Both the position numbers and the translations under genes were made by a program. This document shows, piece after piece, positions 1 to 8,064 of a stretch of DNA of 64,000 bases. The stretch covers positions 20,481 through 84,480 of the forward strand of contig JAKURY010000011.1 in the NCBI GenBank assembly GCA_022452145.1. The letters are read 5' to 3'. The stretch is from Acidimicrobiales bacterium. Lineage in GTDB: Bacteria; Actinomycetota; Acidimicrobiia; Acidimicrobiales; MedAcidi-G1. Position 1 is the first letter of the stretch. Each line of letters opens with the position of its first letter. The notes below the pieces were generated by a model. The model searched no databases, was not told where the DNA came from, and worked only from the letters and a program-made list of their open reading frames with translations.

Positions 1-387
1 CTGGCGGCCATGGTCCCGGCCTACGGCCTCCTGGCCGCCGGGTTCCTCCTCCTGGCATCCGCCGACACCTCGGCCGGTGTGCTGGTTGCTGGGGTGGTGA
101 TGGGGGTGGGCAATGGCCTCAGCTCGGGTTCCCTGTTCACCCTCGGAAGCGACGTGGCGCCCGTGGAGGGAACCGCCTCGTTCCTGGCGGCCGTCTCGGT
201 ACTCATTGACACGGGACGGATCATGGGCCCGTTGCTGGTCGGCGTAGTGGCCGACGCACTGGGCCTGGGGGCTGCGGCTGTCGCTCTCACGGTCGTCATG
301 GTCGCGGGCGTGCTGTGGCTCTTGACCGTGGTGGGGGAGACCTCGGACCGGTCAACGGGTGTCGGTACGGGTAGCTCCGGGTCGTAG
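1..387 (+). CDS. MFS transporter, C-terminal part (cut by window start)
   Basis: The last 128 residues of a membrane protein whose start lies to the left of the window; the frame is already open at base 1. The visible part is about four hydrophobic helices rich in Gly, Ala, Val and Leu, separated by short loops, and it ends in a polar tail (GVGTGSSGS). The glycine-rich helix GVVMGVGNGLSSG and the loop with RIMGPLLVG look like the last helices of a major facilitator superfamily exporter or permease. The substrate cannot be read from this fragment. It lies 69 nt upstream of a flavin monooxygenase on the same strand, so the two may be co-transcribed. Confidence 0.75.
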   Translation: MAAMVPAYGLLAAGFLLLASADTSAGVLVAGVVMGVGNGLSSGSLFTLGSDVAPVEGTASFLAAVSVLIDTGRIMGPLLVGVVADALGLGAAAVALTVVMVAGVLWLLTVVGETSDRSTGVGTGSSGS

Positions 388-456
388 GTTCCGAACCATG
401 GAGGTTCTGCCCACCCCGGAGTACCTCGACTTCGCTGTGGCGGGCGGGTCCTGAGA

Positions 457-1719
457 ATGGGTCGCTCCATCCTGATCGCCGGTGGTGGCATAGGTGGGCT
501 GGTCGCGGCGCTGTGCCTGAATCGGGCTGGACACGACGTGACGGTCTTCGAGACCGTGTCCCAGCCACGGGAGTTGGGTGTGGGCATCAACTTGCTGCCC
601 CATTCGGTGAGGGTGCTCCACGACCTGGGTCTGGAGTCGGATCTGGCGGCCTCCGCGGTGGCCACCTCCGAGCTGCGGTTCTGCTCAGACGACGGTGTCC
701 TGATCTGGTCAGAGCCCCGTGGTCTGGCTGCCGGCAATCCATGGCCCCAGTACTCGATCCACCGGGGGCGCCTCCAGATGGTGCTCCTCGATGCTGTACG
801 CCGGACCCTCGGACCCGACCGAATCCTCACGGGCCACCACCTCGACGGCTTCGACCAGGACAAGGACGGGGTGCTGGCCCGGTTCGTGGATCGTCGTTCG
901 GGCGTCCTGGTCGGTGAGTACGAGGGGGAGGCCCTGGTCGGCTGCGACGGACTGCACTCGGCGCTGCGCCGCTCGTTCGTGTCCGACGAGGGTCCGCCCC
1001 GCTACTCGGGGCTGGTGCTCTGGCGGGGTGCCGTGGAGGCGCCGCCGTTCCTGGACGGAAGGACCATGTTTATGGCCGGCCACGACCGGCAGAAGGCCGT
1101 CGTGTACCCGATCCGCGGCCCCGTCGAACCCGGTGGCACCGTCCTCACCAACTGGGTGGCCGAGCGCCCGGTGGACGTCGACGTCGCCACCGCCGACTGG
1201 AATGCGGCGGTCGATCCCGCCGACATAGCCCCCTGGTTCGCCGACTGGGACTTCGGCTGGATCCACGTCGGCGAGCTCCTATCGTCCACCGAGGTTGCCT
1301 ACGAGTTCCCCATGGTCGACCGGGATCCGCTGGAACGGTGGAGCTACGGCCGGGCGACCCTGCTGGGCGACGCAGCCCATCCGATGCGGCCCAACGGGAG
1401 CAATGGCGCCAGCCAGGCAATCCTGGACGGCGAGGCTCTGGCTGTCGCCCTGTCTGCCGACGTCGGGGTCGCCGCTGCGCTGGAGTCCTATGACGCGGAC
1501 CGTCGGGAACCGACCAGCCGCCTCGTGCTCGCCAACCGCCAGGCCGGCCCAGAGCGGGTCATGCAGTGGGTGGAGGAGCGCTGCGATCGTTCCTGTCGCG
1601 ACCGGCACACCTGCGTTCCCACCGGTGAACTGGAGCACGAGGCGAACGCCTACAAGGAGCTGGCAGGTTTCGACCTGGCCACACTCCAGGCCCTGTCCCA
1701 CGATCGAACCCCCACCTGA
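457..1719 (+). CDS. PhzS-like FAD-dependent monooxygenase
   Basis: A 420-residue group A flavoprotein monooxygenase. The N-terminus carries the FAD dinucleotide motif GGGIGG (residues 9-14). A GCDGLHSALR segment matches the DG motif that contacts FAD and NAD(P)H, and LLGDAAHPM with a following GSNGASQAILD segment is the second FAD ribityl-binding motif. From memory the overall sequence resembles PhzS, the phenazine-pathway monooxygenase (the LGVGIN, SEPRG, QYSIHRG and PMVDRDPL segments), but no phenazine genes are nearby. A catabolic hydroxylation of an aromatic or heterocyclic substrate is therefore more likely. A YciI-like protein follows 22 nt downstream, which suggests a two-gene unit. 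The exact substrate is unknown. Confidence 0.85.
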   Translation: MGRSILIAGGGIGGLVAALCLNRAGHDVTVFETVSQPRELGVGINLLPHSVRVLHDLGLESDLAASAVATSELRFCSDDGVLIWSEPRGLAAGNPWPQYSIHRGRLQMVLLDAVRRTLGPDRILTGHHLDGFDQDKDGVLARFVDRRSGVLVGEYEGEALVGCDGLHSALRRSFVSDEGPPRYSGLVLWRGAVEAPPFLDGRTMFMAGHDRQKAVVYPIRGPVEPGGTVLTNWVAERPVDVDVATADWNAAVDPADIAPWFADWDFGWIHVGELLSSTEVAYEFPMVDRDPLERWSYGRATLLGDAAHPMRPNGSNGASQAILDGEALAVALSADVGVAAALESYDADRREPTSRLVLANRQAGPERVMQWVEERCDRSCRDRHTCVPTGELEHEANAYKELAGFDLATLQALSHDRTPT

Positions 1720-1741
1720 ACGCCGAGCCGAGGAGTACCCC

Positions 1742-2014
1742 ATGCCCCACGTGATCCACGCCCTGGATCGAGCCGATGCCGGTGACCTCCGCGCTGCGAC
1801 CCGGCCGGAGCACCTGGCCTACGTCGGAGGCTTCGACGTCCTCTACGGTGGACCCCTGCTGGAAGACAACGGCCGGATGTGCGGTTCTTTGATCGTCCTG
1901 GACGTCGACTCCCGGGAGGCGGCCGAGGAGTTCGCGGCCGGGGATCCCTACGCCGTGGCAGGCCTGTTCGAACGGGTCACGATCACAGGCTTCAGGCCCA
2001 TCCTGGGTACCTGA
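1742..2014 (+). CDS. YciI-like (YCII domain) protein
   Basis: A 90-residue protein with the YCII fold pattern: a conserved His near the N-terminus (EHLAY), then YGGPL, GSLIVLD and a GDPYA segment with the conserved Asp. YCII proteins are small dimeric ferredoxin-like-fold proteins; some act as dehalogenases or lactone-processing enzymes in aromatic catabolism, and many have no assigned role. A longer open frame continues upstream inside the monooxygenase gene, but the ATG at 1742 is preceded by a good ribosome site (GAGGAG) and gives the family's usual length. Its place right behind a flavin monooxygenase suggests that it acts on that enzyme's product. Confidence 0.8.
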   Translation: MPHVIHALDRADAGDLRAATRPEHLAYVGGFDVLYGGPLLEDNGRMCGSLIVLDVDSREAAEEFAAGDPYAVAGLFERVTITGFRPILGT

Positions 2015-2035
2015 GGGCGGCCCCGTGCTCACGTG

Positions 2036-2824
2036 TCAGTCGAGGCCGGCCAGGAAGTCCAGCATGGCCGGATTGACCACGTCGGGCGCTTCGAGGTTGC
2101 TGGTGTGGCCGGCGCCGGGCACGACCACGAAGGTTGACGGTCCTGAGAGCGATTCCGATACGAGGCGCCCCCGCTCCAGTGGGATGGCCATGTCGGCGTC
2201 GCCGTGGAAGACGATGCTCGGACAGGTGATCTCCCCGAGGCGGTCGACGATCGAGTCCCGCTCGAAGAGGCAGTTCTTGGCCCCCACCCAGGCGGCGATC
2301 GGTTTGGAGGTCCACTTGCCCCGCCAGTAGCGGGCGTCGTCGTAGCCGGGGGCGAACAGGGTCATCTCGAGGGCGTCACCGATCTCGCCGGTCAGGCCCA
2401 TGGCGCTTGCGGCGTCGAACAGTCCCTGGTACTGCACCCGGTCCTCGTCGGAGAGGGTCTCGGCCTCGGTGTCGACTAGGACCATGGCCCGGACCCGCTC
2501 GGGGGCGGTGAGGGCGGCCCGCAGCGTCAGGAAGCCGCCCTGGGACATGCCGCCGAGCACCGCCCGGTTGATGCCAAGGTGGTCCATTAGTCCGAGCACG
2601 TCACCGGCAAGGTCCCAGTAGTCGAAGGGCTCGGTGTGAGCGGTCTGCCCCCAGCCCCGCTCGTCGTAGGTGACGACCCGCCATCCGGCTCCGCTCAGCG
2701 GTCCCACCTGGTGGACCCACATCTCATGGCCCATGGTGAAGCCGTGGCTGAGCAGGATGGCTGGCCCGTCGCCGCCGGTGTCCAGGTAGTGGATGGTCTG
2801 GCCATTCACGTCGGCAAAGGGCAT
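2036..2824 (-). CDS. alpha/beta-fold hydrolase
   Basis: A 262-residue alpha/beta hydrolase. Visible features are the oxyanion-hole region LLSHGFTMG, the nucleophile elbow GMSQGG with Ser-94, an acidic residue in FHGDADMAIP and the catalytic His in GAGHTS near the end. This matches the esterase / C-C hydrolase / lactonase group (3-oxoadipate enol-lactonase-like), but the substrate is not defined. The start was chosen at the ATG with GAGGAG just upstream; an out-of-family extension lies further upstream. It faces a MarR-type regulator across a 141-nt divergent region that holds two inverted repeats, so it is probably controlled by that regulator. Confidence 0.85.
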   Translation of the reverse strand: MPFADVNGQTIHYLDTGGDGPAILLSHGFTMGHEMWVHQVGPLSGAGWRVVTYDERGWGQTAHTEPFDYWDLAGDVLGLMDHLGINRAVLGGMSQGGFLTLRAALTAPERVRAMVLVDTEAETLSDEDRVQYQGLFDAASAMGLTGEIGDALEMTLFAPGYDDARYWRGKWTSKPIAAWVGAKNCLFERDSIVDRLGEITCPSIVFHGDADMAIPLERGRLVSESLSGPSTFVVVPGAGHTSNLEAPDVVNPAMLDFLAGLD

Positions 2825-2851
2825 GGCATGTCTCCTCTGGTGGATCATGTC

Positions 2852-2873
2852 GGTACGACTGGTCGACCGTACC
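2852..2873. promoter_or_regulatory. inverted repeat, candidate operator between hydrolase and marR-like gene
   Basis: Perfect 6-nt arms GGTACG and CGTACC separated by 10 nt, placed 28 nt upstream of the hydrolase start. Position and symmetry fit an operator for the divergently encoded MarR-type protein, but no footprint or consensus supports it. Confidence 0.4.
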
Positions 2874-2929
2874 GTCGGCAACGTTCTGTAGGTGAACCCG
2901 CAGTTTGGGAGCCGCGCAACACCAGGTAC

Positions 2930-2941
2930 CTTGCCAGCAAG
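2930..2941. promoter_or_regulatory. compact palindrome upstream of marR-like gene
   Basis: CTTGC-CA-GCAAG, perfect 5-nt arms with a 2-nt centre, ending 24 nt before the regulator's ATG. MarR dimers commonly bind short palindromes of this type over their own promoter. The autoregulation role is inferred from location. Confidence 0.45.
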
Positions 2942-2965
2942 ATAGCATCGGAGTACCCTCCGGAC

Positions 2966-3460
2966 ATGCCGACGGCGACCCTCGGGCTCCTCCTGACCCG
3001 CCTCGGGCGGCTGAACGAGCAGTTCCTGGCCGACCACCACCGACGACACTCCTGCACGTCGGCCGAGGCGGTGGTGCTGATGCTGCTGGCGAACAACGAC
3101 GCCGAGGCAGTCAGCCCGACGTTCATTAGGGAGTGGATCGTCCAGACCTCGGGTGGTCTCACCGCCACCCTGCGACGACTCGAGCGGCGCGGCTGGATCA
3201 AGCGCCTACCGGACCCGGCCGACGGTCGTGGTCTCCTGGTCGCCCTCACGGAGGCAGGATCCGCCGCACACGACCTCCAGTTCGACGACCTCGTCGACCG
3301 TTACAACCTGGTATTCGCCGACATCGACGACGACGCCGGCCTGGCCGCCGTACGGGGCCTCATGCGGGGTTACGAGCGACTGCAGGGCATCGCGTCGAGC
3401 GCCTGGTGGAGGCACCATTCAGATCGGCACGCGCCAGGACCGGGGAGTACACGCCCATGA
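2966..3460 (+). CDS. MarR-family transcriptional regulator
   Basis: A 164-residue winged-helix regulator. The N-terminal helix (GLLLTRLGRLNEQFLADHH) is followed by a helix-turn-helix region and then the MarR wing signature: GGLTATLRRLERRGWI, then the D-P-A-D-G-R segment and LTEAG. MarR dimers usually repress neighbouring catabolic or stress genes and are released by small aromatic ligands. The last 4 nt overlap the start of a TauD-type dioxygenase (ATGA), so the two are translationally coupled. The alpha/beta hydrolase is divergent. The likely targets are this divergent pair plus the downstream dioxygenase; the effector is unknown. Confidence 0.85.
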   Translation: MPTATLGLLLTRLGRLNEQFLADHHRRHSCTSAEAVVLMLLANNDAEAVSPTFIREWIVQTSGGLTATLRRLERRGWIKRLPDPADGRGLLVALTEAGSAAHDLQFDDLVDRYNLVFADIDDDAGLAAVRGLMRGYERLQGIASSAWWRHHSDRHAPGPGSTRP

Positions 3461-4239
3461 CCGACAGCACGACCATGGGCCTTCGACTCCGACCACTGTC
3501 GGGACGCATCGGCGTCGAGGTGCTGGATGCCGACCTGGGGCTCCTGCTGTCCGATGGCACGGCCCGGCGGGAAGTTCACCGGGCGATGCTCGACCACCAC
3601 GTTGTCGTCATGAGGGGGCTCCACCCGACGCCCGAGGAGCACATCGGCCTGGCCGGAGCGTTCGGCGACCCGGTCGAACCGGAGGCTCACCTGCCGAGGC
3701 ACCCCGACCATCCGTTGATCTGCCGGTTCGACAGCGCAGGCGGTTACAAGGCCGACAAGTGGCACACCGACGGGACCTTCCGAGACGTAATCCCCAGCGC
3801 CGCCGTTCTCTGCATGCGAACCTCGCCCGGGACCGGGGGAGACACGATGTGGACGAACTGCTGCGCGGCCTACGACGACCTCTCAAACGGCATGAAGGGC
3901 CTGTTGGACGGTCGGAAGGCCCTTCACGAACAGACAGCGGACGCCAAGGCCGTCCATCCGGTGGTCGTGACCCATCCGGAGACCGGCCGGCGGCTGCTCT
4001 TCGTGAACGACATCTTCACCCGGGGCATCATCAATCTGCCGCCCGAGGAAGGCCTGGCAATCCTCCCGTTCCTGCTCCGCCACGTGACTCGGCCGGAGTT
4101 CACCTACCGGCACACCTGGGCCGAGGGCGACGTGGTGGCCTGGGACAACCGCAGCACGCAGCACTATGCCCTGTTCGACTTCGACGGCCAGCGGGTCGTT
4201 GAGCGGGTCCACCTTGCCGGTGGACCGATGACCGCCTGA
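3457..4239 (+). CDS. TauD/TfdA-family 2-oxoglutarate dioxygenase
   Basis: A 260-residue Fe(II)/2-oxoglutarate-dependent dioxygenase. The iron-binding triad is visible: His-103 and Asp-105 in KWHTDGTF, and a distal His-236 in STQHYA; Arg-250 (VERVHLAG) is the likely 2-oxoglutarate anchor. The family oxidises taurine, sulfonates, phenoxy herbicides, alkyl sulfates and similar compounds, cleaving C-S or C-O bonds after hydroxylation. The start overlaps the regulator's stop codon by 4 nt, which fixes it. With a regulator, a hydrolase and a flavin monooxygenase around it, a role in organic-acid or xenobiotic breakdown is plausible; the true substrate cannot be told from sequence. Confidence 0.88.
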   Translation: MTDSTTMGLRLRPLSGRIGVEVLDADLGLLLSDGTARREVHRAMLDHHVVVMRGLHPTPEEHIGLAGAFGDPVEPEAHLPRHPDHPLICRFDSAGGYKADKWHTDGTFRDVIPSAAVLCMRTSPGTGGDTMWTNCCAAYDDLSNGMKGLLDGRKALHEQTADAKAVHPVVVTHPETGRRLLFVNDIFTRGIINLPPEEGLAILPFLLRHVTRPEFTYRHTWAEGDVVAWDNRSTQHYALFDFDGQRVVERVHLAGGPMTA

Positions 4240-4263
4240 GCCGGGCCTCGTTCCGGGGGACCC

Positions 4264-5823
4264 GTGACAGTCGGCTATCGCAACCCATTTCTGGCCAATA
4301 GCCAGAACCCCATTGCCCATGGCCGCTGCGACCAGCAGGACTGCACGCCCATCGCCGGGGCGTTGCCGGCCGGAGGCCCCAAGGTCGGCGAGGTGCTGGG
4401 CACCGGGGACTTGCAGCACACCTGGCTGGGCCCGGGTCACTTCGGAGGCCTCATCTCCGGCGAGTATCCCGACGGGCGGCGCGTCATCTGGAGCAACGGT
4501 CGCGAGAGAGTGGTCAAGCTGGACTACGAAACCCTCGAGGTGCTGTCCACCCTCGACGTCGGGGACGGCGATCCGTCCACGAGGGAGGAGTGGGAAGCGG
4601 GCGTCGCCGGGCTGGACGACCTGTCCGGCGACGAGGCCATCGGCCACGCCGTGGACCTGGCCTCCCGTTTCATGACTGGCCTGGATGGCGTCTACGCCCT
4701 GCTGGACCTGGACAACACGTTGTTCCTGGGCCGCAAGTCCTGCGCGGTCGCGTACGCCGAAGTGGATCCCGGAGACCGTTCGTCGGCGATCGTCGAGAAG
4801 GCACGCTGGGACAAGCCCGATGGGATCGAGGGCTTCTTCGTCGGGGTGAACATGACCCCGGACGGCCGACTGGTGTTGTCCACCGACCACGGCTGGCTGG
4901 TCAGTCTGGCCCGGGACTTCTCCGACCACGTGGCCATCCGGATTCCCGGCGCCGCCGAGGAGGCGGCCGACCACTGCGCCCGAATGGAGGCCCAACGGGG
5001 CAACACCGGCTACGGCTGGGTACGGACAAGCCTGTGCTGCGACGACGCAGGGGGCATCTACATCAGCTCGGTGGACCACACCCACCGCGTGGTCTGGACC
5101 GGTGACAGGTTCTCCCTGGACGAGGTGGATGGCGCCTGGAGTGCGGCCTACCGCAACGGGACCGGTCACGGCTCGGGCACCACACCGTCGCTCATGGGAT
5201 TCGGCCCCGACGAGGACCGGTTCGTGGTCATAGGCGACGGCGACGAGGTGGTGAACATCACCCTGTTCTGGCGCGGTCGGATCCCCGACGACTGGACGCA
5301 GCTCCCGGGGGCCCCGTCACGTCGCATCGCCGGAATCGGGCCGGCCAACATGGGCGATCCGGCCCTGCCGGCCATCCAGACCGAGCAGTCGATAACCGTG
5401 TCCGGGTACGGGGCCATGACGGTCAACAACGAGCCGGGCTCCCGCCCGGACTGGCTTCCGGCCCGTGGCGCCCGACTGCTGTGCTTCTTCCTTGGCCACC
5501 ACGAGCAGTACACGCCCTTCGGCCTGCACAAGTACGAATGGGATCCGGAGGCCCGGGAGTTCCGGGAGGCCTGGGTGAACACCGTGGTGAGCTCGCCGAA
5601 CTCGGTGCCGTATGTCAGCCAGGGGTCCGACACCGTGTACACGTGTGGGACGAGGGCCGGCCGCTGGACCATAGAGGCGTTGGACTGGACGACCGGCGGG
5701 GCCCGTGGGCACTGGGTGCTGGGTGATTCCAGGTACAACACCCTCGGAGGCGGGGTCCACCTCGACGAGGAGGGGCGGGTCCTCTTCGGCAGCATCTTCG
5801 GAAAGACCCGGATCCTGCGCTGA
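4264..5823 (+). CDS. unrecognised protein, probable beta-propeller
   Basis: I do not recognise this 519-residue protein. It starts at a GTG 24 nt after the dioxygenase. It has no signal peptide or membrane helix. It is rich in Gly, Asp and Trp and shows repeated short strand-like units with D-G or D-P turns (for example PDGRLVLSTD, DDAGGIYISS, DEEGRVLFGS), which suggests a beta-propeller such as those of SMP-30/gluconolactonase-like or quinoprotein-like enzymes. A Cys-Cys pair (SLCCDD) and a His-rich segment (LGHHEQY) are possible functional spots. Its stop codon abuts the ATG of the GlpD-like gene, so the two are surely co-transcribed and may share a substrate. Confidence 0.6.
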   Translation: MTVGYRNPFLANSQNPIAHGRCDQQDCTPIAGALPAGGPKVGEVLGTGDLQHTWLGPGHFGGLISGEYPDGRRVIWSNGRERVVKLDYETLEVLSTLDVGDGDPSTREEWEAGVAGLDDLSGDEAIGHAVDLASRFMTGLDGVYALLDLDNTLFLGRKSCAVAYAEVDPGDRSSAIVEKARWDKPDGIEGFFVGVNMTPDGRLVLSTDHGWLVSLARDFSDHVAIRIPGAAEEAADHCARMEAQRGNTGYGWVRTSLCCDDAGGIYISSVDHTHRVVWTGDRFSLDEVDGAWSAAYRNGTGHGSGTTPSLMGFGPDEDRFVVIGDGDEVVNITLFWRGRIPDDWTQLPGAPSRRIAGIGPANMGDPALPAIQTEQSITVSGYGAMTVNNEPGSRPDWLPARGARLLCFFLGHHEQYTPFGLHKYEWDPEAREFREAWVNTVVSSPNSVPYVSQGSDTVYTCGTRAGRWTIEALDWTTGGARGHWVLGDSRYNTLGGGVHLDEEGRVLFGSIFGKTRILR

Positions 5824-7440
5824 ATGCGAGGCAACCGTGTGACAGTGCTGCGGACCGGCTACAACAGACCCGTGGAACGGCCACCGGATCGGCGCGTCGA
5901 GGCGCTCGAAGCCCTGGACGGAGGGGTATTCGATGCCCTGGTGGTGGGTGGCGGGATAAACGGCGCCGTCTCGGCCCTGGCTCTGGCATCCCACGGCCTG
6001 CGGGTCGCCCTCGTGGAGCGACACGACTTCGCCTCGGGCACCAGCCAGGAGTCCTCCTGCATGGTGTGGGGCGGCTTCAAATACCTGGAGAGCCGCGACC
6101 TGAGGCTGGTAGCCGGCCTGTGTGATTCCCGGAACCGGCTGGCGAAGGCGTTTCCGACCCGACTGCTCGAGACCCGGTTCCTGGCCGCCCTGGACCACGG
6201 CGCGCCGTTCCCGCCGTGGTTCGCCTCGCTTGGCGCCGTGGCGTACTGGGGACTGGGAAGGCTCGCCACCCAGCCGCCACGGCATCGGTCCGCTGCGACC
6301 ATTGAGCGCCTCGAACCGGCTGTCGACACCTCGATGGTGCGGGGCGGTATCGAGTACTCGGATTTCTTGCTGGTCGACAACGACGCCCGGTTCGTCTCCG
6401 AGATGGCACTGCAGTCCACCCGCCACGGTGCGGTCATCGCCAACCGGGTGGAGGTGCTAGCCGCATCACATGCCACGGACGGCTGGCGGGTCAGCCTGCG
6501 GGACGTGGCGGGCGGCCGCGATCTGGAGGCCACCGCGACGATGGTCGTGAACGCCGGTGGGCCGTACGTCCCGGACGTGGGCCGCCTGACGGGCACGAGC
6601 ACCCGGCACCGCCTGGTGTTCTCCAAGGGCATTCACCTGGTCGTACGCCGGATCACCGACTCCGGTCGGATCCTGGCCTTCTACGACGACCACGAGCGCC
6701 TGTTCTACATACTGCCGATGGGGGACCGGTCGGTCATTGGGACGACCGACACCCCGGTAGAGGATCCGGCCGTGGCGGTCACCGACGAGGACAGGGCGTT
6801 CCTGCTGGCCCAGATCAACGAGCGGATAGACATGCCCCGGCCCCTGGGAAGAGGTGATGTGATCGCGGAGCGCTGCGGGGTGCGCTCCCTGGTGGTGGCG
6901 CCTGAGGGCTCCTCGAAGGGGCGGGACTGGACCGAGCTGTCCAGGGAACATGCCGTGGAGGTCCACCAGGGGCTGGGCGTGGTCTCGATCCTGGGTGGCA
7001 AGCTCTCCGACTGCCTGAACGTGGGCGAAGAGGTGGTCGATGCCGCCCGGTCGTGTGGGCTGAAGCCGATGACGCCGCCCACACGCTGGTACGGGGAACC
7101 GGGACGGACTGCCCGGCGCCGCTTCACGGAGCGTTCGGCGGGCCTCGGCATGGATCCCGTGGTGGCTGCCACCCTGTGGCGTAGGCAGGGAATGCGTGCC
7201 TTCGAGGCCCTGGAGCTGGTGGCCGAGGACCGCTTGATGGGTGACCCGATGGGTGGCCTCGTGCCGCTCACCGAGGCTGAGGTGCGGGTGATGGCCGACC
7301 ACGAGCGGATTACCGAACCCGAGGACTTCCTGAGGCGTCGCACGATGCTGGCCCAGGTGGAACGGGAGGCCGATCTCGCCGCCGACGGTGCCGTGCAGCG
7401 GGCCCTGGGGATCCTGGGGGCCGCCAGTGGTCACCACTAG
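5824..7440 (+). CDS. glpD: FAD-dependent glycerol-3-phosphate dehydrogenase-like protein
   Basis: A 538-residue flavoprotein of the GlpD family. It has the FAD motif GGGINGA near residue 40, then ERHDFASGTS and GGFKYLE (the usual GlpD order is GTSSRS..GGLRYLE), a central substrate domain and the C-terminal helical DAO_C domain. The family oxidises sn-glycerol 3-phosphate to dihydroxyacetone phosphate at the membrane and passes electrons to quinone. Two motifs differ from textbook GlpD: SQESSCMVWGG in the first block, and GGKLSDCLNVGEEV where GGKLTTYR is expected. It may therefore belong to a paralogous group with another polyol-phosphate or hydroxy-acid substrate. ATG follows the previous stop directly; a GTG 15 nt further in is an alternative. 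Confidence 0.75.
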   Translation: MRGNRVTVLRTGYNRPVERPPDRRVEALEALDGGVFDALVVGGGINGAVSALALASHGLRVALVERHDFASGTSQESSCMVWGGFKYLESRDLRLVAGLCDSRNRLAKAFPTRLLETRFLAALDHGAPFPPWFASLGAVAYWGLGRLATQPPRHRSAATIERLEPAVDTSMVRGGIEYSDFLLVDNDARFVSEMALQSTRHGAVIANRVEVLAASHATDGWRVSLRDVAGGRDLEATATMVVNAGGPYVPDVGRLTGTSTRHRLVFSKGIHLVVRRITDSGRILAFYDDHERLFYILPMGDRSVIGTTDTPVEDPAVAVTDEDRAFLLAQINERIDMPRPLGRGDVIAERCGVRSLVVAPEGSSKGRDWTELSREHAVEVHQGLGVVSILGGKLSDCLNVGEEVVDAARSCGLKPMTPPTRWYGEPGRTARRRFTERSAGLGMDPVVAATLWRRQGMRAFEALELVAEDRLMGDPMGGLVPLTEAEVRVMADHERITEPEDFLRRRTMLAQVEREADLAADGAVQRALGILGAASGHH

Positions 7441-7513
7441 CATCGTGATGCGTCGCCTGGTCTGAACGGCCGGCCGGTTCGGGAAGCCGGCTTTGGTGGG
7501 TGAGACTGGCGGC

Positions 7514-8026
7514 GTGCAGCTCTTCCAGCGACGGCGGTGGATCCACCCGGACCATCTCGACGACGGGATGGCGGCGTTCGTCTGCCAGTTGGCGTGGATT
7601 AACGAACACACCGGCCTGGAGATGACCGGGTGGCGGCGTACCGACGGCGACCACCCGGGAGCCATTCTGGCCACTACCACTTACGAGAACCACGCCTGGT
7701 TCCTGGGTGAAGTTGCCCGCCTCCAGACGCTCGTCGACTACGGACCGGTCAACGACACCACGGCGGCCCTGACCGTCGGCAAGGACGCTTTCGAGCGGTG
7801 GGACGCACCACCGAATACGCCAGCGGACTGGCTGCCCGGCTGGTCATTCCTCCTGCAAGTCACCGCGCCGGAGGGAACACCGGCCTGGCCGGGTCAGGGC
7901 TGGACGAACGCCGAGGGCGCCGACGGCCGGATCACCTGGCTGCGGGATAGCGAATGGCCGGCTGACAACCGTCCGGCCGACGGGGCCTCCGGTGCCCGAC
8001 AGGAGCGCTGGACACGCATCCACTGA
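7514..8026 (+). CDS. hypothetical protein
   Basis: A soluble 170-residue protein that I do not recognise. It is rich in Trp (MTGWRR, HAWFLGE, DWLPGWSF) and has no signal peptide, membrane segment or clear motif. The start is uncertain: a GTG at 7514 has GGTGAG about 10 nt upstream, while a TTG at 7493 and a GTG at 7496 would add up to seven residues. It sits behind the GlpD-like gene, separated by a short GC hairpin, and is convergent with an MFS transporter. Confidence 0.65.
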   Translation: MQLFQRRRWIHPDHLDDGMAAFVCQLAWINEHTGLEMTGWRRTDGDHPGAILATTTYENHAWFLGEVARLQTLVDYGPVNDTTAALTVGKDAFERWDAPPNTPADWLPGWSFLLQVTAPEGTPAWPGQGWTNAEGADGRITWLRDSEWPADNRPADGASGARQERWTRIH

Positions 8027-8032
8027 CCGACC

Positions 8033-8064
8033 CGGCGCCGTGGGCCGTTCAGCCTCCGGCGCCG
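8033..8064. terminator. candidate hairpin between convergent genes
   Basis: Two copies of the self-complementary octamer CGGCGCCG (8033-8040 and 8057-8064) can pair around a 16-nt loop. They lie between the convergent hypothetical gene and the MFS gene and reach 16 nt into the latter. There is no T-run, as is common in actinobacteria, so function is uncertain. Confidence 0.35.

Noticed and set aside
398..454. An 18-codon reading frame (ATG to TGA) just before the PhzS-like gene, like a leader peptide
   Set aside because: No strong ribosome site and no regulatory codon run; the high GC content makes such short frames common.
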